Shown: positions 8,324-17,385 of the stretch, piece by piece | Layout: each line of letters starts with the position of its first letter | How positions within the stretch are numbered: the first letter of the stretch is position 1 | The notes under the pieces: model-generated | Told to the model about the DNA's origin: nothing | The model's input: only the letters and a program-made list of their open reading frames with translations | Database searches by the model: none | Made by a program: the position numbers and the translations under genes | Origin: Planctomycetaceae bacterium | GTDB lineage: Bacteria > Planctomycetota > Planctomycetia > Planctomycetales > Planctomycetaceae | Assembly (NCBI GenBank): GCA_018699955.1 | Contig: JABISG010000109.1 | Location: forward strand, 1-64,000 | Direction of reading: 5' to 3' | DNA length: 64,000 nucleotides

Positions 8324-8576
8324 GGGAAGACCTTCAACAAACACTCGAAAATCGCGACGGAACGGTATCGCCAACTCACCCGAGACTAACCTCCGTCTCG
8401 CCTTGCAGCAACAGGCTCGTCAATCTCGTTTTCCCAAGCCCGGCTACGGCTTTGTCTCGGCGCGACGCTGAACGTTTAACAATTACAGATGCAATTTGGA
8501 CTACCATGTGTCAGAATGACAAACGTCCAATCGCTGCTTTTTTCCGAACCCACTCACTCGCGGATGCCGTCACTCG

Positions 8577-9428
8577 ATGTTCGAATTGTTAGCCCAACAA
8601 TCACCACCCGAAATCGATTCGGAAATCGTCTACGAAACTTCGCTGTTCGACGTGTTGTTTTTTGGACTGGGATGTCCACTCATCTCGCTCGTGTTCTGGC
8701 TTGTGTCGTTTGCCTTCATGATTTGGATGGTGATTTCGTGCGTGCGGAAAGATCCGGACCGGTATTTGTGGGTGTGGATCATTGTCTTTGTGCCGTTCGG
8801 GTCGGTCGTCTATTTCTTCCTGCGATGGTTGCCGAGTAACGACATTCGGCTGCCGACATTTATGCGGCAATGGACGCGTGGGCGCGAGATCGATCGCCTG
8901 CGAACGGCCGCTGTGCAGATTGGCAATCCCCATCAGCACATTCAACTGGGCGATGTGCTGCAGGAGGTGAACAGGCACGGCGAAGCCGGCGATGCCTATG
9001 CCCAAGCGCTCGAAAAAGAACCCGACAATCTCCAGGCGTTGTGGGGGGCGGCATCCGTCAGCAAGCACTTTAAAGACTATGAGACCGTTTCCGAACACTG
9101 CAAGAAAGTGCTCGACATCGATCCCCAGTACAAGTTCGGCGATGTTTCGTTTGCCTATGGCGAGGCACTTTCCCGTTTGGACATAATCGACCCCGCCATC
9201 GAACATTTAGAAGAACATGTGCGCCGCTGGCCAAATCCCGAGGCACAGTACACGCTCGCATACATTCACGCCGACGAGGGAAACCATCAGCAGGCACGCG
9301 ATCATCTGCACGCCATGCTGCTGGGCATCAACAGCTCTCCGCGCGGCATTGCGCGTAAACACGGAATATGGAAAAGCAAAGGCAAACGCCTGTTGCGCCG
9401 GGTGAATTCGATGGAGTCGCGTGATTGA
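8577..9428 (+). CDS. Membrane-anchored TPR protein with PLDc_N-like N-terminus
   Basis: A 283-residue protein. The first 85 residues contain two hydrophobic segments (about 25-50 and 62-83), the second reading WVWIIVFVPFGSVVYFFLRW, which resembles the phospholipase D N-terminal-like membrane module. The rest consists of TPR-like helical pairs such as HIQLGDVLQEVNRHGEAGDA, AYAQALEKEPDNLQALWGAA and SEHCKKVLDIDPQYKFGDVS. This suggests a scaffold at the inner membrane. No catalytic motif was seen. It stands alone between a minus-strand gene and an SMP-30 gene, and no partner is evident. Confidence 0.85.
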   Translation: MFELLAQQSPPEIDSEIVYETSLFDVLFFGLGCPLISLVFWLVSFAFMIWMVISCVRKDPDRYLWVWIIVFVPFGSVVYFFLRWLPSNDIRLPTFMRQWTRGREIDRLRTAAVQIGNPHQHIQLGDVLQEVNRHGEAGDAYAQALEKEPDNLQALWGAASVSKHFKDYETVSEHCKKVLDIDPQYKFGDVSFAYGEALSRLDIIDPAIEHLEEHVRRWPNPEAQYTLAYIHADEGNHQQARDHLHAMLLGINSSPRGIARKHGIWKSKGKRLLRRVNSMESRD

Positions 9429-9437
9429 CACTTTCCC

Positions 9438-9575
9438 TCGTCACAAGCTCTGCCTGGGATCAAGTGAGACGTGTCGCTTTGCGAATCTTTGCGTCCTCAG
9501 CCTCTTTGCGTTAAAAAAGAATGAACCGGATTCATCAAGAGTTTCTCCGTGCCTCAGTGTCTCCGTAGTTTAATT
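9438..9575. repeat. Dispersed-repeat remnants
   Basis: The gap 9429-9624 holds three short stretches resembling dispersed repeats: an imperfect palindrome around CAAGCTCTGCCTGGGA (9443-9460), a TTTGCG-rich stretch (9478-9513) like the arms of the element at 12398-12631, and CTCCGTGCCTCAGTGTCTCC (9545-9564). No gene is seen here. Confidence 0.45.
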
Positions 9576-9624
9576 CAACGCCGCCATTCATCACATTCCG
9601 CCAGACGTTCAAGGATTCTCTGCC

Positions 9625-10641
9625 ATGAAACTGCATTTGCCAACGCTTGCTGTTGCCCTGCTCACCGTTTCCTTCGCCACCGCCGGTGAAGCGAAACCGA
9701 CCGGTGATCTGGCGATCCTTCCCAAGGGGGCAACTCTGGATGAACTTTGGAACGAAGGGGATTTCACTGAGGGTGTGGCAGCCGGTCCGGATGGCATGAT
9801 TTACTTCAGCGACATCCCGTTCGACGAAAGACCCGGCCGCGTGATGAAACTCGATCCAGCGACCGGAAAAGTCACCGTCCACTCTGCCGACAGCGGCAAA
9901 AGCAACGGCTTGTTTTTCGACAGCAAGGGGCAGCTGCTGGCAAGTTGCGGCGCAATGTTCGGCCGGCGCGCATTGGTGGTCATCACACCCGACGGTGAAG
10001 TGAAACCGCTCGTTGAGAAATTCAACGGCCGACGGCTCAACTCTCCCAACGACCTCGTCGTGCATCCCGACGGCAGCATCTACTTCAGCGACCCGCGTTA
10101 CGCAGGTGACGAAAAAGTCGAACTCGACTTGATGAGCGTCTACCGCTTCAACCCGGCCGACGACTCACTGATCCGCGTTACCACGCACAAGCAAATCGAA
10201 AAGCCGAACGGCGTTCATGTCTCGCCCGACGGCAAGACGCTCTACGTTGCCGAGACCAACAACGGCACGCTCGACGTCCGCAAGAAAGATCCCAACACGA
10301 AACTGGGCCGCATGACGCTCAACGCCTTTCGGATCAAGAAAGACGGCACGCTTGGCAAGAAACGTGTGCTGGCGGACTTTGGTGATGAAGTCGGCACCGA
10401 TGGAATGTCGGTTGATGTGAAGGGCAACATCTACGCAGCCGTTCGCTCCGCCAGCCGCCACGGTATTGTGATCTACAGCCCCCAGGGCAAAGAACGCGGC
10501 TACATCCCCACCGCCGACCTACCCACCAACTGCAGCTTCGGCATCGGCAAGGAGTCAAAAACGTTGTACGTCACCGCGGGTAAAGGGCTGTATCGGATCC
10601 GTTTGAAGGTTGATGGCTTTCATCCCTCGCGGAAGAAGTAG
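9625..10641 (+). CDS. Secreted SMP-30/gluconolactonase-family beta-propeller protein
   Basis: A 338-residue six-bladed beta-propeller of the SMP-30/LRE family, related to gluconolactonases that hydrolyse sugar lactones. A signal peptide covers about residues 1-20 (LPTLAVALLTVSFATAGEA). Family motifs are EGVAAGPDGMIYFSDIP (metal-binding Glu), RRLNSPNDLVVHPDGSIYF with the conserved N-D, and EKPNGVHVSPDGKTLYVAET. The conserved Glu, Asn and Asp suggest a divalent-metal lactonase active site. The terminator at 10653-10685 follows immediately. It is monocistronic as far as can be seen. Confidence 0.9.
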   Translation: MKLHLPTLAVALLTVSFATAGEAKPTGDLAILPKGATLDELWNEGDFTEGVAAGPDGMIYFSDIPFDERPGRVMKLDPATGKVTVHSADSGKSNGLFFDSKGQLLASCGAMFGRRALVVITPDGEVKPLVEKFNGRRLNSPNDLVVHPDGSIYFSDPRYAGDEKVELDLMSVYRFNPADDSLIRVTTHKQIEKPNGVHVSPDGKTLYVAETNNGTLDVRKKDPNTKLGRMTLNAFRIKKDGTLGKKRVLADFGDEVGTDGMSVDVKGNIYAAVRSASRHGIVIYSPQGKERGYIPTADLPTNCSFGIGKESKTLYVTAGKGLYRIRLKVDGFHPSRKK

Positions 10642-10652
10642 CGGCCGCGACC

Positions 10653-10685
10653 AGAAACCCGGTTTTTTGAAAAAACCGGGTTTCT
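10653..10685. terminator. 33-bp perfect palindrome, bidirectional terminator
   Basis: Two 16-nt arms (AGAAACCCGGTTTTTT / AAAAAACCGGGTTTCT) meet around a single G, so each strand gives a GC-rich stem and a T-run. It lies between convergent genes ending at 10641 (+) and 10704 (-). The same 33-mer occurs at 14135-14167 with C as the central base. Confidence 0.8.
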
Positions 10686-10703
10686 CAAGCGACCTTCGGC
10701 GGT

Positions 10704-11357
10704 TCAATCATCCGTGTCATCGGGCCGAATCCTCACCCGCAAGGCAAACTTGCGGAAACCAGCTTCCTGCGCGATTCGTTTCATTTCGACTATCGATCCA
10801 TGCGGGCAACGATGGTCAGCACGAATGACGACAGGAATTTCGGCGGGGTTGAACCCAAGATCCTCAAACAACCTTGACTCCCGCCGAAGAAAAGGAAAGC
10901 ACTGATCGACCGGCATCTGTTCGCCTGCGAGAAACAACACAGGTTTATCCGGCCGATGACCGCCGAAGTCGTTGTCGAATCCAATATTGAGGAGGAGATC
11001 CCTTTCCCTTTCATTTCCGTTGGCTGGTGCAAAATGCCACGATGGGGGCCTGACACGCTCGTCATGCTTTAGGTATTCCCTAGCGACGTAGAGGGGAGCA
11101 AACAGCAAGAGCCAGATCGTCATCAGGAGCAGGCAGTCAGCGATCACCAAATTCGGGATGTAGGTGGAACACAGCATCGGCAGCCGGGATTCAACTCGCA
11201 CGTGCTTCCGAACGCCGTAGTCCCCCCGCAATTCATCACCGACATCATCCAGTCCGCTCAAAAACTCCTGCAGCACGTCAGCATCCTCGTCGTACTCCGG
11301 CAAGAGAATGACGTCATCGATTGAGTCGTCTTCATTCAGCTGACGATCATGTTCCAC
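10704..11357 (-). CDS. Orphan ExbD/TolR-like single-pass membrane protein
   Basis: A 217-residue protein with an acidic N-terminal segment (about 1-50), one membrane helix (about 72-93, IADCLLLMTIWLLLFAPLYV) and a C-terminal domain ending IPVVIRADHRCPHGSIVEMK followed by a helix. That tail resembles the ExbD/TolR periplasmic fold, where V-x-I-R-A-D is typical. ExbD normally works with ExbB/TolQ, and no such partner is in the window. The usual ExbD membrane Asp is not obvious here (IAD at the start of the helix is a candidate). GTG at 11357 is taken as start because GGAGGG lies about 8 nt upstream. The assignment is tentative. Confidence 0.6.
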   Translation of the reverse strand: MEHDRQLNEDDSIDDVILLPEYDEDADVLQEFLSGLDDVGDELRGDYGVRKHVRVESRLPMLCSTYIPNLVIADCLLLMTIWLLLFAPLYVAREYLKHDERVRPPSWHFAPANGNERERDLLLNIGFDNDFGGHRPDKPVLFLAGEQMPVDQCFPFLRRESRLFEDLGFNPAEIPVVIRADHRCPHGSIVEMKRIAQEAGFRKFALRVRIRPDDTDD

Positions 11358-11477
11358 GGCCGTTCCCTCCAGCGTGCAGTATCACTGTACACATGGACTT
11401 TGGCAACGGAATTCTTGGGATGCGAAGAGAGGTCGCTGGTGGTTGCGTACCGGCCGGCATGAAGCCGACGGCTCGCC

Positions 11478-12353
11478 TTACTGTTCCCAGACGCGGATGG
11501 TGCGATCGAATGAAGCGGTTGCCAGGCGGCGGCCGTCTTTGGAGAAATCGATCGAATAGATTGCGTTCTCGTGGCCGTTGAGTATCTCGCGGGCTGCGCC
11601 GCTTTTTACGTCCCACAGACGTACCGATTCGTCCATACTGCCGGATGCCAGTGTGCGGCCGTCGGGCGAGAAGGCGATGCACTTCACATACTTGTCGTGG
11701 CCGGTGAATGTTGCTTTCAGTTCACCGCTGGCGGCATCCCACAGCCTTACGGTTTTGTCGCTGCAGCCGGCGGCGACCTGTTTGCCGTCGGGCGAAAAGG
11801 CGACCCCCTGCACTGCCCCCAAATGCCCCTTCAGTGACGTTAGCTGTTTTCCGGTGAGAAGATCCCACAATCGCAGCGTGCCGTCGTTGCTACCCGAGGC
11901 GAGCCGTTTGCCGTCGGGTGAAAAGGCGACGGTGTAGATGGCGTCGGAGTGGCCGCTCAGATTCTGCGTCGCCGCGCGTGCGGCCGTATCCCACAGGCGG
12001 ACCACATTGTCGTATCCGCCGGAAGCAAGCATCTTGCCGTCGGCCGACATTGCCATGCATTCAATGTATTGTTGATGCCCGGTCATCGTCGTCAGTAGTG
12101 CGCCGTCCGCAGGGTTCCAGGTTTTCAGCGACTTATCCAGGCTGGCCGAAAATAGCTGTTTGCCGTCGGGCGAAAAGACCACCGTGCAAACACCGTCCCC
12201 ATGCCCGCGCAGCGTCGCCCGTTCTTCACCAGTTGCGAGGTTCCACAGTTTGATTGTGTTGTCCAAACTCGCCGACGCCAGCGTCTTGCCATCGGGCGAA
12301 AACGATGCGTAATAAACGGCGTTGGGATGTCGCAGCGTGAAAATGAGTTTCAT
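11478..12353 (-). CDS. Seven-bladed WD40 beta-propeller protein
   Basis: A 291-residue protein built entirely of seven WD40 repeats of about 41 residues, each with a GH dipeptide (RH in the first), FSPDGK and a terminal [LV]W[DNE]. Seven repeats close one propeller, and there is no extra domain, signal peptide or membrane segment, so it is probably a cytoplasmic interaction scaffold. The repeats are unusually alike (for example AFSPDGKRLASGSNDGTLRL and AFSPDGRTLASGSMDESVRL), which indicates recent internal duplication or homogenisation. It lies between the ExbD-like gene and a DUF1501 gene with no obvious operon link. Confidence 0.93.
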   Translation of the reverse strand: MKLIFTLRHPNAVYYASFSPDGKTLASASLDNTIKLWNLATGEERATLRGHGDGVCTVVFSPDGKQLFSASLDKSLKTWNPADGALLTTMTGHQQYIECMAMSADGKMLASGGYDNVVRLWDTAARAATQNLSGHSDAIYTVAFSPDGKRLASGSNDGTLRLWDLLTGKQLTSLKGHLGAVQGVAFSPDGKQVAAGCSDKTVRLWDAASGELKATFTGHDKYVKCIAFSPDGRTLASGSMDESVRLWDVKSGAAREILNGHENAIYSIDFSKDGRRLATASFDRTIRVWEQ

Positions 12354-12397
12354 TCTTCGACTCTCGACGTTTTCGTTTGGTTATCGTGGAATGATTT

Positions 12398-12631
12398 GAC
12401 GCAAAGGCGCGAAGATGCAGAGATTTCGCAAAGGGAAAAAGGGAAGAGAAAATCGGGCACTTCCAAGCGCTGGTTCTTGGTCACTGTTGTTGATGACCAG
12501 GAAGCCAGGAAAGCAGGAATTTGAGGACAGTCTGTTTTCCTGCTTTCCTGGCTTCCTAATTCAATTCTAAACGACCAGGTACACTCTTTGGTAATTCTCT
12601 GCGATCCTCTGCGCCTTCGCGACTTTGCGTC
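12398..12631. repeat. 234-bp nested inverted-repeat element (MITE- or REP-like)
   Basis: Outer imperfect arms of about 35 bp (12398-12433, starting GACGCAAAGGCGCGAAG; 12597-12631, ending CGCGACTTTGCGTC) enclose a perfect 21-bp inverted repeat (12499-12519 and 12537-12557, AGGAAGCCAGGAAAGCAGGA plus A) around a 17-nt loop. There is no open frame of its own. It fills the gap between the WD40 gene and the DUF1501 gene. Confidence 0.72.
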
Positions 12632-12641
12632 AGACCATTCT

Positions 12642-14003
12642 TCAAACCAATTCCGGCAATGGCTGGTAGGCGTTGTGGTCGATGAGGAATCGGGGGCGGC
12701 CGTGCAGGTCGTTGATGGTGGCGCTGTTGGTGTCGATGCCCATGTTGCGATAGAGCGAGGCAAAGACTTCCTGGAAATGCACCGGGCGGTCTTTGGCATG
12801 TTCGCCCAGGCGGTTGGTTGAGCCGATGACTTGTCCCGCTTGAATGCCGCCGCCGGCCAACAGGCCGCAGGAGACGCGGGGCCAATGATCGCGACCGCCC
12901 TTTTTGTTGATTCGTGGTGTGCGACCAAATTCACCCCAGACAATAACCGACACGTCGTCGATCATGCCCCGCTCGGTGAGGTCGTCGATGAGCGCTGTCA
13001 CCCCTTGATCGAGACGCGGCAAGTGATCGCGGGCGTTCTCGAAGTTGGTGCCGTGCGGACGACCGTGCCAATCCCAACGGCCGTAAGCCAGTGAAACAAC
13101 CCGCGCGCCGGCTTCTACCAGTCGTCGCGCTGCCAGAAAGTAATCGTTCATCAGCGGGCCGGCATCGCCGTAGCCGGCCGGCACATTGTCGCCGCGACCG
13201 TAACGGTCCCGCATCTCTGGGCTTTCCTGTTCGAGATCGAGTGCGTCGGCCAGTCGGCTGGAAGTGAGAATGCCGAACGCCTGTTGCTGATAGGCATCGA
13301 GTCCTTCAATCGCACCGCTGGCATCAACATCACGACGGAGGCGGTCGAGTCCCGTCAGTAAACTGCGGCGGTCGGAGAGATGTTCCAGACTGACGCCGTT
13401 CAATTCCAGATTGCCAGTGCCATCGGCATTGGGAGCGAACGGCGCATGTGCCTGTCCGGCAAAACCGGCTTGCCCCGTGTCCGACCAACTGCTTGATCTC
13501 ATTTTTGGTGACAGACTGACGAACGGCGGCATGCCCTCGCGTGCCTGCCCCTGCAATTTGGAGACGGCCGAGCCGAACGATGGCCAACCGCCGACCGGCT
13601 GATTTCGAACGGGCCAACCGGTTAGACACTGAAACGCCGCGTGCCGTCCTTCGGAACCGACGATCGAACGGATGATGGCCATGCGGTCCATCATCTGGGC
13701 CATGCCGGGAAGATGTTCGCAGATATCGATGCCGGGGACATTGGTTGGGATGGGGGAAAACTCGCCGCGAATTTCAATAGGCGCTTCGGGCTTCAAGTCG
13801 AACATGTCCTGATGCGGCGGTCCGCCCGACAGGAAGATCATGATGATCGACTTGTTTGAACGTCCCGTCTCCGACTGCGCTTCGGCCTGCAGCAATTGGC
13901 TGAGCGTCAACCCACCCATCGCCAGACCACCGACACGCAAGAACGAGCGCCGCGAAATGCCGTCGCAGAACGTCGAATCTGATTTTCCGCCAATCGTCAA
14001 CAT
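12642..14003 (-). CDS. DUF1501 protein, Tat-exported
   Basis: A 453-residue member of the planctomycete-expanded DUF1501 family, which has an alkaline phosphatase/sulfatase-like fold and unknown function. The twin-arginine leader is [20 protein letters not shown] near the N-terminus, so export by Tat is likely. Family blocks are [53 protein letters not shown] and [16 protein letters not shown] near the end. The ATG at 14003 has GGGGAG about 6 nt upstream. DUF1501 genes are usually paired with DUF1549/DUF1553 genes, but none is adjacent here. Confidence 0.93.
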   Translation of the reverse strand: MLTIGGKSDSTFCDGISRRSFLRVGGLAMGGLTLSQLLQAEAQSETGRSNKSIIMIFLSGGPPHQDMFDLKPEAPIEIRGEFSPIPTNVPGIDICEHLPGMAQMMDRMAIIRSIVGSEGRHAAFQCLTGWPVRNQPVGGWPSFGSAVSKLQGQAREGMPPFVSLSPKMRSSSWSDTGQAGFAGQAHAPFAPNADGTGNLELNGVSLEHLSDRRSLLTGLDRLRRDVDASGAIEGLDAYQQQAFGILTSSRLADALDLEQESPEMRDRYGRGDNVPAGYGDAGPLMNDYFLAARRLVEAGARVVSLAYGRWDWHGRPHGTNFENARDHLPRLDQGVTALIDDLTERGMIDDVSVIVWGEFGRTPRINKKGGRDHWPRVSCGLLAGGGIQAGQVIGSTNRLGEHAKDRPVHFQEVFASLYRNMGIDTNSATINDLHGRPRFLIDHNAYQPLPELV

Positions 14004-14134
14004 GAAAGACTCCCCTTTGTCCTTAAACTCGGCAACCCTTCAGCATGAAGTATACCGAAAATTGCTGGAGTTTCCCAACTCAATTGCGAGCAAGGCTTGA
14101 GTGGGGAGATAAGGGGAGGGGAGCCAGCGTCGTA

Positions 14135-14167
14135 AGAAACCCGGTTTTTTCAAAAAACCGGGTTTCT
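14135..14167. terminator. 33-bp perfect palindrome, second copy
   Basis: Identical to the palindrome at 10653-10685 apart from the central base (C instead of G). It follows the stop of the minus-strand lysA gene at 14187 and supplies a GC stem plus a T-run for that strand. A head-on role is unlikely because the next gene (start at 14003) runs the same way. Confidence 0.75.
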
Positions 14168-14186
14168 GTGCTTTCCGACTGAATCC

Positions 14187-15440
14187 TCAAATGCCGGGAT
14201 AATCGAGCGTGGCGAAATAGTCGTCCAGCGTTTCCGCCCGGCGAATTTGCCGGACTGTGCCGTCTTCCTGCAGCAACAACTCGGCGGAACGGAGTTTGCC
14301 GTTGTACTGAAATCCCATCGCGTGTCCGTGGGCGCCGGCATCGTGAACGACGAGCAGATCGCCGCTCTCGATTCGCGGCAATTGGCGGTCGATTGCGAAC
14401 TTGTCGTTGTTTTCACAAAGCGATCCGACAACATCGACAGTCGTTTCTGCTGGTGCGTGTTCTTTGCCGAGTACCGTCAGGTGATGGTAGGCCCCGTACA
14501 TGCCGGGCCGCATCAGGTTGGCCATGCAGGCATCGACGCCGACGTAGTCCTTGTAAGTATGCTTCTCGTGGATGGCCGTTGTGACGAGGAAGCCGAACGG
14601 GCCGGTCACCATGCGGCCGTTCTCCATCGAGAGTCCCAGCGGATGGAGGTCGGCCGGTTCGATTAATTCCTTGTAAACCGCTTCGACACCGGCACCAACA
14701 AATTCGAGATCAACCGGTTCATCGTCCGGCCGGTAGGGAATGCCGATGCCGCCGCCGACATTGACGAACTCCAGCCGAATGTCGAGGCGCTCATGAACTT
14801 CGACAGCCAGTTCAAACAACATGCGGGCGGTTTCGACGAACGAATTTGGGTTGAGGTCGTTGGAGACGACCATTGTGTGCAGACCAAATCGGCGAACGCC
14901 TTTGTCTTTCAGCGTTTTGTACGCCTCGAATAACTGCTCGCGAGTGACGCCGTATTTTGCCTCTTCCGGTTTGCCGATGATTGCGTTGCCGCCGCGAAGC
15001 GGACCGGGGTTGTAACGCAGCGAGATCAACTCAGGTAGACCCGCCGTCTTCTCCAGGAATTCGATGTGGGTGACGTCGTCGAGGTTGATTATCGCCCCCA
15101 ACTCTTTCGCCTTCACGAAATCTTCTGCCGGCGTATCGTTGGACGAGAACATGATCGCCTCGCCGGTGATGCCGGCCGCCTCGCACAGCAATAGTTCCGC
15201 CATGCTGGAACAATCGCCGCCAAATCCTTCCTCATTCAGGATCGATAACAGATGCGGGTTCGGCGTTGCCTTGATGGCAAAGTGCTCCCGAAAGCGATCG
15301 CACCACCCGAACGCGGCAATTAACCGTCGCGCATTTTCGCGGATGCCGCGCTCGTCGTAGATATGAAACGGCGTGGGGAATTCGCGAGCAATCTCGCGAA
15401 TCTTTGCCTCATCAAACGGCAGGCTTTTCTCGACCATCAA
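14187..15440 (-). CDS. lysA: Diaminopimelate decarboxylase
   Basis: PLP-dependent fold-III decarboxylase that converts meso-diaminopimelate to lysine in the last step of lysine synthesis, in the cytoplasm. At 417 residues it fits the family. The PLP lysine is Lys57 in HFAIKATPNPH. Further marks are GGDCSSMAELLL, GGNAIIGKPEEAKYG, the glycine-rich VNVGGGIGIPYRP, SMENGRM and the substrate-binding GSLCENNDKFA near the C-terminus. It has GLHTMVVSND where many LysA proteins have H-x-G-S, a variant of a LysA subgroup also seen in other phyla. Ends at a strong terminator and is apparently monocistronic. Confidence 0.92.
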   Translation of the reverse strand: MMVEKSLPFDEAKIREIAREFPTPFHIYDERGIRENARRLIAAFGWCDRFREHFAIKATPNPHLLSILNEEGFGGDCSSMAELLLCEAAGITGEAIMFSSNDTPAEDFVKAKELGAIINLDDVTHIEFLEKTAGLPELISLRYNPGPLRGGNAIIGKPEEAKYGVTREQLFEAYKTLKDKGVRRFGLHTMVVSNDLNPNSFVETARMLFELAVEVHERLDIRLEFVNVGGGIGIPYRPDDEPVDLEFVGAGVEAVYKELIEPADLHPLGLSMENGRMVTGPFGFLVTTAIHEKHTYKDYVGVDACMANLMRPGMYGAYHHLTVLGKEHAPAETTVDVVGSLCENNDKFAIDRQLPRIESGDLLVVHDAGAHGHAMGFQYNGKLRSAELLLQEDGTVRQIRRAETLDDYFATLDYPGI

Positions 15441-15470
15441 CAGGAACCTTGAATCAAATATCTCTAGACT

Positions 15471-15520
15471 GGTTCACAAGCTCCAGCTTGGGAACCGACA
15501 CTCGCGAAGCTCTGCTTCGC
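15471..15520. repeat. Two adjacent hairpin repeats
   Basis: GGTTCACAAGCT-CC-AGCTTGGGAACC (15471-15496, one mismatch) is followed by GCGAAGC-TCT-GCTTCGC (15504-15520). They occupy the short gap between the esterase-like gene and lysA. The motif type (CAAGCTCCAGCTTGGGAAC) recurs widely in bacterial intergenic regions. Confidence 0.6.
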
Positions 15521-15552
15521 TCAAAGGAACTCAGAGTTTCGACACCCGTGGG

Positions 15553-16560
15553 TTATTCGCCCCGACGTTTCACTCCAGCCGCACGCGTCTTTCTCTTCTG
15601 GGCCGCCAGCCATTCGCAGCCGGCGTGGGCGATGCCTTCGTGGCCTCCCTCGAAGATTGTGACGCGGGCCGGGCCGGCGTGACGACGTAAATGAAGTTGG
15701 CGACCGTATGACTTATCGACAACCTGGTCACTCTTCAGCGGCGCTGCGAGTTTTCGCTGTTCCCACAGTTCGGTCATTTCACGCTCCGAAACGAGCGAAT
15801 GCCTTCCCGCTTTCGCGACAACATTGAACGCCTGCAGTGTGTGCCGCACGGGCACCGAACCGGTGTGTCCGTCGTTGACGCCGGCGTTCAAATCGAGCGG
15901 CAGATCTCCTACATGGTGCAGATGGAACAGCGGCGAACGCGCCTTGTACTCGGCATCGACCGCTGCGGATGAACCGGGAGCCCCTCCACAACTGTTGGCA
16001 GTCATTCTCGCGTATCCGCCAGGCTTTCCATCCTTCACGTGGAAACGGTACCAGTCGGCCAGATTGCTGATGCCGACCCAAGCCGACGCTGCCGAAAATC
16101 GCTGAGGGTAATAGGCAGCCATCAGCATTGTCATGTGTCCGCCGCCCGAAGTTCCCGCCAGATAAACGCGCGATTCGTCCACCTTGAACCGCCGGATGGC
16201 ATCGTCAATCGCATCGAGCACATCCTGCCGCGCGAGTTCCGAACCGCATGCCTGCGGGCGATTGTTCGGTCCACGGAAGTTCGGGTGAATGTAAATCCAA
16301 TCGCGCTGGACCGCTTCCTTCATCCAGGCGTCCGCCTTCTGGCGGTAGTCGGCACTCCACGAATGCAGCATGACCAGCAGCGGTCGCGACTGTGTACTTG
16401 CCGACTCGGGTACCCAATACTGCGACTTTTGCGGCGTACCGTCGAGCGAACTCGTGATTGTGATTTCCGTCAACGCAGGCAACTCTGCCGCGACGACAGT
16501 ATCCGCACGCGACAGCGCGCCTGCAAGCATTAACACCAAAATAACAAAACGGACTGTCAT
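15553..16560 (-). CDS. Secreted alpha/beta hydrolase (esterase/peptidase S9-like)
   Basis: A 335-residue exported hydrolase. The signal peptide spans about residues 1-25 (RFVILVLMLAGALSRADTVV). The alpha/beta hydrolase core shows LLVMLHSWSADY (oxyanion region), the nucleophile elbow AGTSGGGHMTML, an acid candidate in VNDGHTGSVP, and the His candidate in IFEGGHEGIAHAG. It resembles prolyl-oligopeptidase-type and PHB-depolymerase-type esterases; the substrate is unknown. The ATG at 16560 is chosen over 16584 because AGGA lies about 9 nt upstream and the signal peptide starts there. A basic C-terminal tail (KRKTRAAGVKRRGE) is unusual for a secreted enzyme. Confidence 0.85.
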   Translation of the reverse strand: MTVRFVILVLMLAGALSRADTVVAAELPALTEITITSSLDGTPQKSQYWVPESASTQSRPLLVMLHSWSADYRQKADAWMKEAVQRDWIYIHPNFRGPNNRPQACGSELARQDVLDAIDDAIRRFKVDESRVYLAGTSGGGHMTMLMAAYYPQRFSAASAWVGISNLADWYRFHVKDGKPGGYARMTANSCGGAPGSSAAVDAEYKARSPLFHLHHVGDLPLDLNAGVNDGHTGSVPVRHTLQAFNVVAKAGRHSLVSEREMTELWEQRKLAAPLKSDQVVDKSYGRQLHLRRHAGPARVTIFEGGHEGIAHAGCEWLAAQKRKTRAAGVKRRGE

Positions 16561-16619
16561 GCGTTGATCCTGATTTCCCATCACTTATTGAGACTCAGAT
16601 AAATAATGTCACTGAAGAT

Positions 16620-16641
16620 CCCACGGGGCGTAGCCCGTGGG
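16620..16641. repeat. Dispersed palindrome, CCCACGGG family
   Basis: CCCACGGG-GCGTAG-CCCGTGGG, followed by CTTTGG. A related copy with the same CTTTGG flank is at 40134-40155. Confidence 0.65.
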
Positions 16642-16681
16642 CTTTGGAACGCGGTGTTAACGGGCAGAGACAGTGAGACAA

Positions 16682-17197
16682 CTACTTCTGTTTCGGTGTG
16701 TCTTCTTTGGCCTTTGCTGGTTTTTCAATGCTGCCCCACATGTGACCGCCCACCTTGCCGTGCTGCCAGGTGCCGGCATAGCGATCACCGTAGAACATGA
16801 CCCGTGCGGTGAACGTACCCAGTCCCGGTATCGCAAAGTTCGTCATCGTGATGACCGGCGTATCGCCCGCCCACAGCATTTTGAGAGTTATCGGAACCTT
16901 GACGTCGTTGTTGCCGTACTTGATTCGCGCGGTGAAAATCCAGTAGTCGGCCCGCCCTTTCAACTTGGCAACGCTATCCAACTCATAACGTTCCGCCCGT
17001 GGGGGCTTGCCGTTGTTGCCATCGATTGAGAATGTGCCGATGAGAGCTGATCCGGTCATTTTTTCGGCGAATGCTTTCTCCAAAGCTGCCTTTTCGGCGT
17101 CACCCTTCTGGGCCGGTTTTTCGTCTGCCGCCGATGCGACGTTCAATGCGACGGCTGAAACCAGCAGGACGACGAGCATGCGAGAAACAGAAATCAT
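16682..17197 (-). CDS. Secreted hypothetical protein
   Basis: A 171-residue protein with a clear signal peptide (about residues 1-23, RMLVVLLVSAVALNVASA), then a charged linker and a beta-rich domain with ALIGTFSIDGNNG, DYWIFTARIKYGNNDVKVPI and VMFYGDRYAGTWQHG. The last block (G-x-Y-x-G-T-W) resembles lipocalin-like or planctomycete-specific beta-sandwich modules, but no family is recognised with confidence. The C-terminus is Lys-rich. GGAGAA about 8 nt upstream supports the ATG at 17197. It is divergent from mazG. Confidence 0.78.
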   Translation of the reverse strand: MISVSRMLVVLLVSAVALNVASAADEKPAQKGDAEKAALEKAFAEKMTGSALIGTFSIDGNNGKPPRAERYELDSVAKLKGRADYWIFTARIKYGNNDVKVPITLKMLWAGDTPVITMTNFAIPGLGTFTARVMFYGDRYAGTWQHGKVGGHMWGSIEKPAKAKEDTPKQK

Positions 17198-17385
17198 GGC
17201 CTATTCTCCTCACGGGAATGTAAACTTACCGATCGAAATATACGCAGATGGGCCGTCATCATATCGGCCTGTTGCCCACAATCTACTTTACAGCGGTGCA
17301 CGTTCGCCGGGCAAGTCAACGTTGGGCGTCCGCCGTCGTTTCCATGACTTTTGACCCCCTGCCCCTTCACCCCTATAGTTGCGGC

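Noticed and set aside
11478-12353. WD40 gene periodicity as a DNA tandem repeat or CRISPR-like array
   Set aside because: The roughly 123-bp period is explained by seven WD40 protein repeats; there are no identical short repeats with unique spacers.
12350-12943. 197-codon minus-strand frame across the inverted-repeat element
   Set aside because: It covers the repeat and overlaps the DUF1501 gene in another frame. Its translation reflects the repeat, not a protein family.
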